Assembly: GCA_902784565.1 (NCBI GenBank)
Contig: CACZVE010000024.1
Span: 1-45,354, forward strand
DNA: 45,354 nt
Reading direction: 5' to 3'
DNA from: an uncultured Prevotellaceae bacterium
GTDB lineage: Bacteria; Bacteroidota; Bacteroidia; Bacteroidales; Bacteroidaceae
In this document: piece by piece, positions 24,526 through 33,003 of the stretch
Layout of the letters: the number at the start of each line of letters is the position of its first letter
How positions within the stretch are numbered: position 1 is the first letter of the stretch
The notes under the pieces: model-generated
Told to the model about the DNA's origin: nothing
The model's input: only the letters and a program-made list of their open reading frames with translations
Database searches by the model: none
Position numbers and translations under genes: made by a program

Positions 24526-25005
24526 CTACTCAATATACTGGGAGGCTTCCGGCTTGGGAGCCATCGCACTGTCGTTGACATTCTCTGCCTGGATGGGGTT
24601 CAGCAGATTGACAGAGTCTGCGTTCTGCTGGTGGAACTTGGCATATTCGTCCTTCGGGTCATCCCACCCGTAGTTCCAGGGAGCCTGTGCGGCATTGCCC
24701 AGCGTGAGGAGGATGGCCACAATGGCTGCGGCCTTGAAGAGCGGCATCAGACGACTGGTCAATGTGACAACCTTCGCCTTGGGCTGGGCTTCCTCCTCGA
24801 TCATCCCGAGAATACGGGCATCAAAGTCATCGCCCAGTGGCTCCTCCTTTTCGAGGGCGAAGAGAGGCTGGTATTTCCTGAGACTCTCCGGAATATCCAG
24901 ATTGTCCGGCTGGCTGAAGAAATTGCAGAGGATGGCTTCCTCCTGCAAGGTGGTCTCTCCCTGCCAGTAGCGCTCCATGAGTTGTTCGATGTACTTATAG
25001 TCCAT
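24526..25005 (-). CDS. Probable anti-sigma factor (single-pass membrane protein)
   Basis: 159 residues from the ATG at 25005, which overlaps the sigma gene stop by 11 bases; an in-frame ATG at 25020 would add five residues. The cytoplasmic N-terminus (about 1-75) has the YIEQLMERYWQGETTLQEEAILCNFF pattern common at the start of Bacteroidetes anti-sigma factors. One transmembrane helix follows at about 92-110 (MPLFKAAAIVAILLTLGNAA), then a short external tail. Placement directly after an ECF sigma factor supports the assignment; there is no recognised Pfam-level motif by eye. Confidence 0.75.
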   Translation of the reverse strand: MDYKYIEQLMERYWQGETTLQEEAILCNFFSQPDNLDIPESLRKYQPLFALEKEEPLGDDFDARILGMIEEEAQPKAKVVTLTSRLMPLFKAAAIVAILLTLGNAAQAPWNYGWDDPKDEYAKFHQQNADSVNLLNPIQAENVNDSAMAPKPEASQYIE

Positions 25006-25510
25006 ATTTCTCTGTTTCAATGAATTTCTGTTTTATCGTCTGGCGGGCTCGGAAGATGTTGATTTTCACCTGTTCCTCGCTGATGGCCAGGATCTGTGCA
25101 ATCTCTTTGTAACTCTTGCCTTCGATGTCTCGCAGTTGCATGACGCTCCGCTGTTTCTCAGGCAGATTGTCGATGAGGCGGCGGACAAGCCGGACGCGGT
25201 CCTGTTGCATAGCCTGCTCCTCAGGATTGGATGAATAACTGTGGTCAGGGGCATCGTGCTCATCTGCCAGACTCTGGTTTTGGTTTTCTGCCTTTCTCGT
25301 CTTGTCGATGGCGATGTTGCGGCAGATGGTGAGGCAGAAGGCTTCGATGGATTCGAGTTCGTCCCAGTGGTCCCGCCTGTTCCAGACCTTGATCATCGTC
25401 TCCTGTACAACATCCTCCGCCTCCACACGGTTGAGAGTGATGCGGAGGGCCAGTCGGAAGAGTTCATTCTTCAGTGGCAGGACATCGTTCCGGAAACTGA
25501 TCTTTTTCAT
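24995..25510 (-). CDS. ECF-type RNA polymerase sigma factor
   Basis: 171 residues. Region 2 at about 10-80 (VEAEDVVQETMIKVWNRR, then FCLTICRNIAIDKTRK) and region 4 at about 115-165 (LPEKQRSVMQLRDIEGKSYKEIAQILAISEEQVKINIFRARQTIKQ). The downstream overlapping gene encodes a membrane anti-sigma-like protein, so the pair is a typical cell-envelope-responsive module. It follows argB in the same direction, separated by a terminator; a TAACTTTT sequence at 25550-25543 is a possible -7 box. Confidence 0.94.
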   Translation of the reverse strand: MKKISFRNDVLPLKNELFRLALRITLNRVEAEDVVQETMIKVWNRRDHWDELESIEAFCLTICRNIAIDKTRKAENQNQSLADEHDAPDHSYSSNPEEQAMQQDRVRLVRRLIDNLPEKQRSVMQLRDIEGKSYKEIAQILAISEEQVKINIFRARQTIKQKFIETEKYGL

Positions 25511-25551
25511 CCTCTCTACTATTAATGACGATTAGGAATTGGAAAAGTTAC

Positions 25552-25581
25552 AATAAAAGGCGAAAAACCTCGCCTTTTATT
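25552..25581. terminator. Terminator at the end of argB
   Basis: AATAAAAGGCG (25552-25562) and CGCCTTTTATT (25571-25581) form a perfect 11-bp stem with an 8-base loop. The helix includes the argB stop codon and separates the topA-argB operon from the sigma gene. Confidence 0.8.
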
Positions 25582-26350
25582 GAATAATGGTACCATGTTG
25601 TCCGTCAAGAGCGGTGGCAAGGGTGATGATGACCCGACAGACACCGGCATCGATGGCGGCAAGGGCATTCTCGATCTTGGGAAGCATCCCGCCGCTGATG
25701 GTGCCGTCTTCTTTATATTTAATAAAGTCCGCGCGCGTGATGGTCGGAATGACAGAGTCGTCATCGTCAGGATGACGGAGCACACCTTTCTTCTCAAAGG
25801 AGAAGATCAGGGTGACATCGTAGTAGGGGGCCAGAGCCTTGGCAGTCTCTGAGGCGATGGTATCGGCATTGGTGTTGAGGATGTTTCCTTGGCCATCATG
25901 GGTGAGGGGAGCCATGACGGGGGTGATGCCTTCCTCAATCAGTTTGCTGAGGATCTGGCCATCGGCACGGTCTACATCACCCACGAAACCGAAGTCGATA
26001 CCGTCCTTTATTGGACGCTTGTGGCTGCGGATGACATCGATATCAGCGCCTGTCAGTCCGAGGGCATTGATGCCATTGGCCTGCAGACGGGCCACAAGGT
26101 TCTTGTTTACCAGTCCGCCGTAGACCATCGTCACCACGCTGAGCATATCGGCATCGGTGATGCGGCGGCCATTGACCATCTTCGACTCTATGCCGAGGGC
26201 CTCTGCTACTTTCGTGGCTTTCCGGCCTCCTCCATGCACCAGCACTTTCCTGCCCTCAATGGCAGAGAAGTCCTTGAGGAGTTGTGAGAGTTGGGCTTCG
26301 TCTTCGACGACAGCACCGCCCACTTTTACTATTGTCAGTTTTTCTTTCAT
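25577..26350 (-). CDS. argB: Acetylglutamate kinase
   Basis: 257 residues from the ATG at 26350, which forms a 4-bp ATGA overlap with the speA stop; the longer open frame upstream is speA out of frame. Motifs of the amino-acid kinase family are clear: VKVGGAVV at the start, VHGGGRKAT binding the acyl-glutamate, NGRRITD, and NTNADTIAS. It phosphorylates N-acetyl- (in Bacteroidetes probably N-succinyl-) glutamate in arginine synthesis. Last gene of the topA-aroK-speA-argB chain; being beside arginine decarboxylase links arginine supply and polyamine formation. Confidence 0.95.
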   Translation of the reverse strand: MKEKLTIVKVGGAVVEDEAQLSQLLKDFSAIEGRKVLVHGGGRKATKVAEALGIESKMVNGRRITDADMLSVVTMVYGGLVNKNLVARLQANGINALGLTGADIDVIRSHKRPIKDGIDFGFVGDVDRADGQILSKLIEEGITPVMAPLTHDGQGNILNTNADTIASETAKALAPYYDVTLIFSFEKKGVLRHPDDDDSVIPTITRADFIKYKEDGTISGGMLPKIENALAAIDAGVCRVIITLATALDGQHGTIIQ

Positions 26351-28239
26351 TCCAGGTAAGTATAGCCATAGAGGCCGGAGCGGTAATTGCTGAGGAATTC
26401 CTTGCCTTCCTCGAGGGAGATCTTCCCCTGTTTCACGCTCTTGGCAACCCATACCTCCAACTGGCGCACGAGTTTCTTCGGATTATACTGCACATATTCG
26501 AGTACCTCTTCCACCGTCTCACCGTCGATGATCTGGTCGATGTGGTATCCGCCGTCTTTCACGGAGATATGGACAGCATTCGTGTCGCCAAAGAGGTTGT
26601 GCATGTCGCCGAGAATCTCCTGATAGGCTCCCACCAAGAAGACGCCGAGGTAATAAGGCTCGTTCTTCTTCAAGGCGTGTACAGGCAGGGCATGGGCATT
26701 ATGACGGTTGGTGGTGAAGTTTGCAATCTTACCGTCACTGTCGCAGGTTATATCCTGGATGGTGGCGTTCCGTGTGGGACGCTCGTCGAGTCGCTGGAGG
26801 GGCATGATGGGAAAGACCTGATCGATGGCCCATGAGTCGCTGAGGCTCTGGAAGAGGGAGAAATTACAGAAATACTTATCGGCGAGGAGTTTGTCGATCT
26901 TCATGAGTTCCTCAGGGATGTGCTTCAGGCTTTTGGCCAAGGCGTGGATCTCGTGACAGACGCTCCAGTACATGGCCTCTACCTCGGCACGGGTCTTTAA
27001 GTCTACAATACCATGACTGAACAGATCAAGTACCTCCTCACGGATCTGCTCGGCATCGTGCCAGTCTTCGAGCACATTACGTGGCGAGAGGTTGTCCCAG
27101 ATATCATAGAGGTCTTTCACCAACTGGTGACTGTTCTCATCGGGTTCAAACTCCTCCGGCATCTCCGGCAGTGAGGCTGTCTCCAGCACATCGATGACGA
27201 GTACGGAGTGATGGGCAGCCAGAGAGCGTCCGCTCTCGGTAATGATATTGGGATGGGGCAGATCGTTCTTGTTGGCTGCATCCACGAAGGTGTAGATACA
27301 GTCGTTGACATATTCCTGGATAGAGTAGTTGACAGAAGACTCACTCGATGGGGAACGGGTACCGTCGTAGTCGACACCCAGACCACCGCCACAGTCCACG
27401 AAGTCCACATTATAACCCATCTTATGCAGTTGGATATAGAACTGTGAGGCCTCTCTCAACGCCGTCTGGATACGACGGATCTTGGTAATCTGCGAACCGA
27501 TATGGAAGTGGATGAGGCGCAGACAGTCGCGCATGTCCTTTTTGTCGAGCAGTTCCAATGCCTCTAAGAGTTCAGCACTGGTCAGACCGAACTTACTGGC
27601 GTCGCCACCGCTCTCCTCCCATTTGCCGGAACCGCTGGAGGCCAGTTTGATACGGATACCGATGTTCGGACGGATATTCATCTTCTTGGCCTCACGGGCG
27701 ATAATCTCCAGTTCGTTCATCTTCTCCACCACGATGAAGATCTGTTTACCCATCTTCTGGGCCAAAAGGGCCAGTTCGATGTAACTCTGATCCTTATAAC
27801 CATTGCAGACGATGATAGAGTCACTCTGACACTGCATGGCGATGACGGCATGCAGTTCTGGCTTAGAACCGGCTTCCAGACCCAGGTTGAACTTCCTTCC
27901 GTGGGAGATAATCTCCTCAACCACAGGTTGCATCTGGTTCACCTTGATGGGATAGACCACGTAGTTCTCACCTTTGTAGTCATACTCCTCAGACGCTTTC
28001 TTGAAACAACTCCAGGTCTTCTCGATACGATTGTCGAGGATATCCGGAAAACGGAGCAGGACAGGTGACGTGACATCACGCAGTGCCAGTTCGTCCATCA
28101 CTTCACGCAGGTCGATCTGCGTGTCATTCTTACATGGTGAGACGTAGACATCGCCTTTTTCGTTGATGCCGAAATAAGAAGTTCCCCAACCGTTGATGTT
28201 GTAGAGTTCCTTGGAGTCTTCAATGGTCCATTTTTTCAT
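26347..28239 (-). CDS. speA: Biosynthetic arginine decarboxylase (PLP, fold III)
   Basis: 630 residues, the usual length. The N-terminal alanine-racemase-like barrel has the PLP lysine in VVYPIKVNQ (Lys99), LGLEAGSKPEL, HFHIGSQ, DCGGGLGVDYDG (glycine-rich phosphate loop), and the C-terminal residues ESGRSLAAHHS. It decarboxylates arginine to agmatine, the first step to putrescine/spermidine. Both ends overlap neighbours by ATGA, with aroK upstream and argB downstream, so translation is coupled. Confidence 0.97.
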   Translation of the reverse strand: MKKWTIEDSKELYNINGWGTSYFGINEKGDVYVSPCKNDTQIDLREVMDELALRDVTSPVLLRFPDILDNRIEKTWSCFKKASEEYDYKGENYVVYPIKVNQMQPVVEEIISHGRKFNLGLEAGSKPELHAVIAMQCQSDSIIVCNGYKDQSYIELALLAQKMGKQIFIVVEKMNELEIIAREAKKMNIRPNIGIRIKLASSGSGKWEESGGDASKFGLTSAELLEALELLDKKDMRDCLRLIHFHIGSQITKIRRIQTALREASQFYIQLHKMGYNVDFVDCGGGLGVDYDGTRSPSSESSVNYSIQEYVNDCIYTFVDAANKNDLPHPNIITESGRSLAAHHSVLVIDVLETASLPEMPEEFEPDENSHQLVKDLYDIWDNLSPRNVLEDWHDAEQIREEVLDLFSHGIVDLKTRAEVEAMYWSVCHEIHALAKSLKHIPEELMKIDKLLADKYFCNFSLFQSLSDSWAIDQVFPIMPLQRLDERPTRNATIQDITCDSDGKIANFTTNRHNAHALPVHALKKNEPYYLGVFLVGAYQEILGDMHNLFGDTNAVHISVKDGGYHIDQIIDGETVEEVLEYVQYNPKKLVRQLEVWVAKSVKQGKISLEEGKEFLSNYRSGLYGYTYLE

Positions 28240-28763
28240 ATGTTCAATATCTTTCTAACCTGGGCTACACTGTTCTTGATCTTGGTAAAGTCGTCCATCA
28301 GACTGACATCGAGGGAGTAGGCCGCCTTCGTATAAAAAGGCTCCCGCTTTTCCAGTTGTTCGCGGATGAAAGTGATCAGTTCGTCCTGACTCTTTCCGCG
28401 CAGCAACGGACGGTCGTTCTTGCTCATGGCCAGATGTTTATAGAGTACTTCCGGCTCCGCTTTCAGATAGACCACAGGCGCCTGCTGGTTCATGTAGTCG
28501 ATATTATCGAAGAAACAGGGGGTACCTCCCCCACAACTGATGACAACATCCTCAAACTCGGCCACTTCGTGGAGCATATTACGCTCTATCTGCCGGAAGC
28601 CGTCCTCGCCACGCTCCTCGAAGATCTGGGCAATGGTCTTGCGCATCCGAGTGGAGATATACCAGTCGAGGTCGTAGAAGGTGATGCCCAGTTCCTGTGC
28701 GAGGGCTTTGCCGATGGTCGTCTTACCCGCACCCATGTAGCCTATGAGGATGATTCTCTTCAT
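28236..28763 (-). CDS. aroK: Shikimate kinase
   Basis: 175 residues. Walker A is GYMGAGKTTIG (about 8-18), followed by the DLDWYI magnesium/shikimate segment and SCGGGTP (shikimate-binding glycine loop) near residue 80. It makes shikimate 3-phosphate in the aromatic amino acid pathway. It overlaps topA upstream and speA downstream by 4 bases each. The lid arginine region (NDRPLLRGKSQDEL) is intact. Confidence 0.96.
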   Translation of the reverse strand: MKRIILIGYMGAGKTTIGKALAQELGITFYDLDWYISTRMRKTIAQIFEERGEDGFRQIERNMLHEVAEFEDVVISCGGGTPCFFDNIDYMNQQAPVVYLKAEPEVLYKHLAMSKNDRPLLRGKSQDELITFIREQLEKREPFYTKAAYSLDVSLMDDFTKIKNSVAQVRKILNI

Positions 28764-30967
28764 GCCTTATTGACGATTTTCATGCATTCCTCGTATGTGA
28801 GGTCTGCCACTTTCTCGTGCATGGACTTCGGCAGACGGAAGTTCTTTCCGTCGTACGACAGGTAAGGACCATAGCGGCCATTCAGGATCTCCAACTTGGG
28901 ATCTTCCATAAAGAACTTCAGATGTTTCTTCGTCTCTTGCTGACGTTTCTCGTTGATCAGTTCAATGGCCTTCTCTAGGGTGATGGTCATCGGGTCTTCG
29001 TCCTTGGGCAGCGAGGTAAACTTCCGGTCATGCAAGACGTATGGTCCAAAGCGACCTGTACCAATGGTGACGGTCATACCTTCGTAACTGCCAAGTGTAC
29101 GGGGTAACTTGAAGAGTTCGAGTGCATCGTCGAGGGTGATGGTCTCCATGCTCTGTTCCTTGGGTAACTGGGCAAACTGGGGCTTTTCCGAATCATCGGC
29201 AGTGCCGATCTGTACCACAGGACCGAAACGTCCGATTTTCACAAACACGGGTCTGCCTGTATTCGGATCCACACCCAACTGACGTTCGCCGGCTTTGTGC
29301 TCCTGACGACTGTTCATCGTGTCCTCTACAGCAGGCTCAAAGTCTTCATAAAAACCTTTCAGCATCGACTGCCATTTCTCTTTTCCTTCGGCAATCTTAT
29401 CGAAGTCCTGTTCCACCTTGGCGGTAAAGTTGTAGTCCATAATCTCCGTGAAGTGCTTCATCAGGAAGTCATTCACCACGATACCGATATCTGTCGGCAA
29501 TAGTTTTCCTTTGTCGGAACCTACCAGTTCCTTCCGTTTCTTCTGTGTGATTTGCTTTCCTTTCAGGATATCAACCGTATAAGTGCGTTCCTCTCCTTTC
29601 TTGTCACCCAGACTGGCCTCCGTATAGCGCTGGGGACCCTGGGTGAAACGTTCTGTGGCCTGGATCTCACGACGCGTCAGTTCCTGACCTTTCTTCAACG
29701 GGGGCAGGATGTGGGCGTACTCGTCCTGTGGCTCTTCATCGTCAACGGATTCACGGTAGACCTTGATGAAACCATCGAACTTTACCACCTCACCCTGAGC
29801 CACAAACTGATCATCAACAGTAGAAATATTGATATTGACAGTTGTCTTCTCAATCTCGGCATCAGCCATCTGACTGGCGATGGTGCGCTTCCAGATGAGT
29901 TCGTAGAGGCGCTTTTCCTGAGCCGTTCCCTCTATCTCTGTCTGATTCATATAGGTGGGACGGATGGCTTCGTGGGCCTCCTGGGCACCTTTGGAACTGG
30001 TATGATACTGGCGGGTCTTGCTGTAGTCCTCGCCATAGAGTTTCACAATCTCCTGTTTGCTGGCGCCTAAGCAGAGTCTCGACAGGTTGACAGAGTCGGT
30101 ACGCATATAGGTGATACGTCCGCTTTCATACAGGTGCTGTGCCACCATCATGGTCTGGCTCACTGTGAAGCCCAGTTTACGGGCAGCCTCCTGTTGCAGT
30201 GTGGAAGTGGTGAATGGGGGAGCCGGTGTACGTTTGATCGGCTTCTTGCTGATACTCTCCACAGTGAAGGTGGCCTCCTTGCATTTCTCTAAGAAATCGG
30301 TTACCTCCTTATAGGTTTTGAGTTTGCTGGCCAACTGTGCCTTGACCTCTGTGGCAGAGCCATCGGGATTGATGATGGCAAATGTACCATAGACATTATA
30401 GAAAGGCTCGCTCTTGAATTCCTGGATCTCCCGTTCGCGTTCTACGATGAGACGGACGGCCACACTCTGTACACGACCAGCAGAGAGGGCTGGTTTTACC
30501 TTGCGCCACAGCACCGGTGAGAGTTTGAAGCCTACCAGACGGTCAAGCACACGACGGGCCTGTTGGGCATTCACCAGATTCATGTCCAGATGACGCGGAT
30601 GTTCGATGGCTTCTATGATAGCGGGTTTGGTGATTTCATGGAAGACGATACGGTTGGTCTTCTCTTCATCGAGTCCTAACACCTCACAAAGATGCCATGA
30701 GATGGCCTCTCCCTCGCGGTCTTCATCGGATGCCAGCCAGACTTTCTCTGCCTTCTTTGCATTGGACTTCAGTTCGCTGACGAGTTTCTTCTTGTCGTCG
30801 GGAATTTCGTATTCTGGTTCGAGCGTATCATCGTCGATGCTCAGTTCTTTCTTTTTCAGATCCCGGATATGGCCATAACTCGACATGACCTTGAAGTCAC
30901 CACCCAGGAACTTCTCTATGGTCTTCGCTTTAGCGGGAGACTCAACAATTACAAGATTCTTTTGCAT
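28760..30967 (-). CDS. topA: DNA topoisomerase I (type IA) with an internal deletion
   Basis: 735 residues from the ATG at 30967. Toprim domain: VESPAKAKTIEKF (8-20) and DEDREGE (81-87). The active-site tyrosine is Tyr287 in YMRTDS. Three C-terminal repeats resembling zinc-ribbon remnants follow (RFGPVVQIG, RFGPYVLHD, RYGPYLSYD). Oddity: at about residue 452, TEASL is followed directly by GDKKGEERTY. In the family this site holds about 30 residues with the near-invariant LGIGRPSTYA motif, so an in-frame segment of roughly 90 bases is missing (junction near 29608). As written the protein is unlikely to be fully active. First gene of an ATGA-coupled operon. Confidence 0.93.
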   Translation of the reverse strand: MQKNLVIVESPAKAKTIEKFLGGDFKVMSSYGHIRDLKKKELSIDDDTLEPEYEIPDDKKKLVSELKSNAKKAEKVWLASDEDREGEAISWHLCEVLGLDEEKTNRIVFHEITKPAIIEAIEHPRHLDMNLVNAQQARRVLDRLVGFKLSPVLWRKVKPALSAGRVQSVAVRLIVEREREIQEFKSEPFYNVYGTFAIINPDGSATEVKAQLASKLKTYKEVTDFLEKCKEATFTVESISKKPIKRTPAPPFTTSTLQQEAARKLGFTVSQTMMVAQHLYESGRITYMRTDSVNLSRLCLGASKQEIVKLYGEDYSKTRQYHTSSKGAQEAHEAIRPTYMNQTEIEGTAQEKRLYELIWKRTIASQMADAEIEKTTVNINISTVDDQFVAQGEVVKFDGFIKVYRESVDDEEPQDEYAHILPPLKKGQELTRREIQATERFTQGPQRYTEASLGDKKGEERTYTVDILKGKQITQKKRKELVGSDKGKLLPTDIGIVVNDFLMKHFTEIMDYNFTAKVEQDFDKIAEGKEKWQSMLKGFYEDFEPAVEDTMNSRQEHKAGERQLGVDPNTGRPVFVKIGRFGPVVQIGTADDSEKPQFAQLPKEQSMETITLDDALELFKLPRTLGSYEGMTVTIGTGRFGPYVLHDRKFTSLPKDEDPMTITLEKAIELINEKRQQETKKHLKFFMEDPKLEILNGRYGPYLSYDGKNFRLPKSMHEKVADLTYEECMKIVNKA

Positions 30968-30997
30968 ATTTTGTGCCGTTATATTAACTTTGGGCTG

Positions 30998-31005
30998 CAA
31001 AAGTA
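30998..31005 (-). promoter_or_regulatory. -7 box of topA operon (TACTTTTG)
   Basis: The minus strand reads TACTTTTG, close to TAnnTTTG, 30 bases before the topA ATG. No -33 TTTG at proper spacing, though CAAAA runs are nearby. Confidence 0.4.
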
Positions 31006-31054
31006 CGCAAAAAAGTTTCTCCCACCTTATTTATATAGAGGATTTTTTGTTTTA

Positions 31055-31539
31055 TTAACGATTTCTTTGTAAAAAGGTATGAACAGCCTGACGGATGGAG
31101 CGCAATCCGAAACGCTCTACATACACCTCGCGCAACGGTACCCAGAAACAGGCTGCAAGAAGAGATCGAGGGTGTGGATGTCCATGCCGGAATAGTGATA
31201 GACATTGGGAATGGAGAAGAGATAAGATAAGTCGGCACTGTTGACAGTCAGGCCTGTCTCCTCAAGAATCTCCCTCGCCAACCCTTGTTCGGCATTCTCA
31301 TCATTGTCGACAAAACCACCAGGCAGGTCGAGAGTGCCTTTTTCAGGTTCCTTGCCACGACGGGCCACCAACAATTCTCCCTTGTCATTCAGGATAAAGG
31401 CGGCTGTAGAGGCACGGGGGTTTTGGTAATAGGTAAACCCACAACTGGAACAATGCCTGCTCAGGGCGTTGTTGATCTCGAAGTCAGGACTACCGCACTT
31501 CGGACAGTATCTGAATATTTCCAAGGGATGCTCTTTCAT
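31055..31539 (-). pseudogene. NUDIX hydrolase with zinc ribbon, C-terminus frameshifted
   Basis: The open frame 31539-31117 codes 140 residues. It has a zinc ribbon (CPKCG, CSSCG at about 12-33) and an intact Nudix box (GGFVDNDENAEQGLAREILEETG, about 76-98), so it would hydrolyse a nucleoside diphosphate derivative, NADH-pyrophosphatase-like. After HTLDLF the frame ends in QPVSGYRCARCM, unlike the family. In another frame the expected end is present (FWVPLREVYVERFGLRSIRQAVHTFL, stop at 31055). About 20 residues normally between these parts are absent, so a deletion of non-triplet length near 31145-31165 explains both. It starts 3 bases after the esterase stop. Confidence 0.75.
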
Positions 31540-31542
31540 TTT

Positions 31543-32992
31543 TTACCAATTGTCTGTACGGAAAGGGAAGAGCGGCAGGTTACCACCATTGTGGACATTG
31601 CCGATCTGGAAGTTCTTGAAACAATAACGGACGGCTACAGGCTTGTTAACCTCTGGCGAGGTGACGATGATGGCCTCATCCCAATAGCCACCGCCGGGTT
31701 GCCAGAAATGTTTGGCACTGGCAGGGTGGAACACCTTGTCCTCACCGGCAATTTCAAAACCTTCCATCTGCTCAAAGGGCGCATCGCACCAGTAGTTGCG
31801 TATGGATAAACACGGTATCGTTTTTAATCGTCATATCCTTATACGACGAACTCTTGTATTGGATGGTCTCAAAGCCGTAGTCACGGTTCAGGGCCGTGAA
31901 GGCGAGACGCTCACCCACGGGTTGTTTCTGGGCAGGGTGTATCTGCGAATATTCGTAGGGATAGACCAGGTCGTTGGTGCATACCAGACTGCTGTTGGGA
32001 ATGATCTGTGCAGCCTTCCATTGTTGTTCGCGAAGGAGAGCACCGCTCAGACCGTCCACATTGCCGTCATCGTAGGCCCAGGGGGCTATCTGTACGAAAT
32101 AGAAAGGAATCTCACCGAGTGCGAACTGCGAGCGCCACTGTTCTACAAGCAGTTTCAGGCGCTGTGAATACTGATCGCCCGGGTCGCCGACATTCGAACA
32201 ACCCTGATAAAAGAGAATACCCTTGACAGTATAGTTCAGGATGGGATTGAAAGTACCGTTGCCCCAGAGCAATGAACGGTGATAGTCCCATTCTGCCCAT
32301 TTCTTGCAGATCTCCACAGAGTCCGTGGGATCATCGGTATATTTCTCAAGATTCTCCTTGGTGAGCCAACTCTCTACGCGCGATCCTCCCTTATTGGCTT
32401 CTATAATGCCTACGGGAATATCAAGCGTACGACTCAACAGACGGGCGAAGAAATAACCGGTTGCAGAGAATTCACCCACAGTCTTTGGTGAACACTGACG
32501 CCATTCACACTGGGCATCATCCTGAGGCGTGGCACGCATGACACTTGGTATCTTCACGCTACGCACTCCCTTGGAGTTGATGGCATCAATGACATGGTGG
32601 TTATAATCCTCCACTGGACACATGCCAAAGCCCTTGACGGGCATCTCCATATTCGACTGACCTGCACATACCCATACTTCGCCAGCCACCACATTGTGGA
32701 TAGTCAACGGTTCACCGTCGTCGAAGGTAACGGATAACGGTGTGTATGATGCCTGTGGGGTTCTGACCTTCACCAGCCATTTTCCATCCTTACCAGTCTG
32801 GGCTGTGGCCGTTTCATTGCTCCACGAAGTAGTCACCCTGACGGTCTTGCCTGGCTGAGCCCAGCCCCAGAGACGGACATCTGTCTGTTGCTGCAAGACC
32901 ATATTGTCGCTGATGATATGCGGCAGTCTTACCTTGGCCTGGGCTGTCAGCGCCAGTACCCCTATTGTCAATATCGTTAGAAATCTCCTCAT
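31543..32992 (-). pseudogene. Sialate O-acetylesterase, frameshifted near the C-terminus
   Basis: A signal peptide (MRRFLTILTIGVLALTAQA) and SGNH/SASA domain with GQSNMEMP (nucleophile, near residue 115) and FYQGCSN. The first frame runs 32992-31772 (406 residues) and ends in an unrelated tail after DTVFIHTQ. The conserved continuation (NYWCDAPFEQMEGFEIAGE... ending LPLFPFRTDNW at 31543) is in another frame. Loss of one T from a T run at 31808-31810 would restore TVFLSIRNYWCDAP, so this is a single-base frameshift, either real or a sequencing error. Without it, the enzyme removes acetyl groups from sialic acids or hemicellulose sugars outside the cytoplasm. Middle gene of a three-gene unit. 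Confidence 0.8.
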
Positions 32993-33003
32993 ATTGAATG
33001 GTG

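Noticed and set aside
32200-32240. FYQGCSN in place of WYQGESN in the second esterase as a catalytic defect
   Set aside because: This variant seems familiar in Bacteroidetes esterases of the family and the nucleophile GQSN is intact, so it is not evidence of inactivity.
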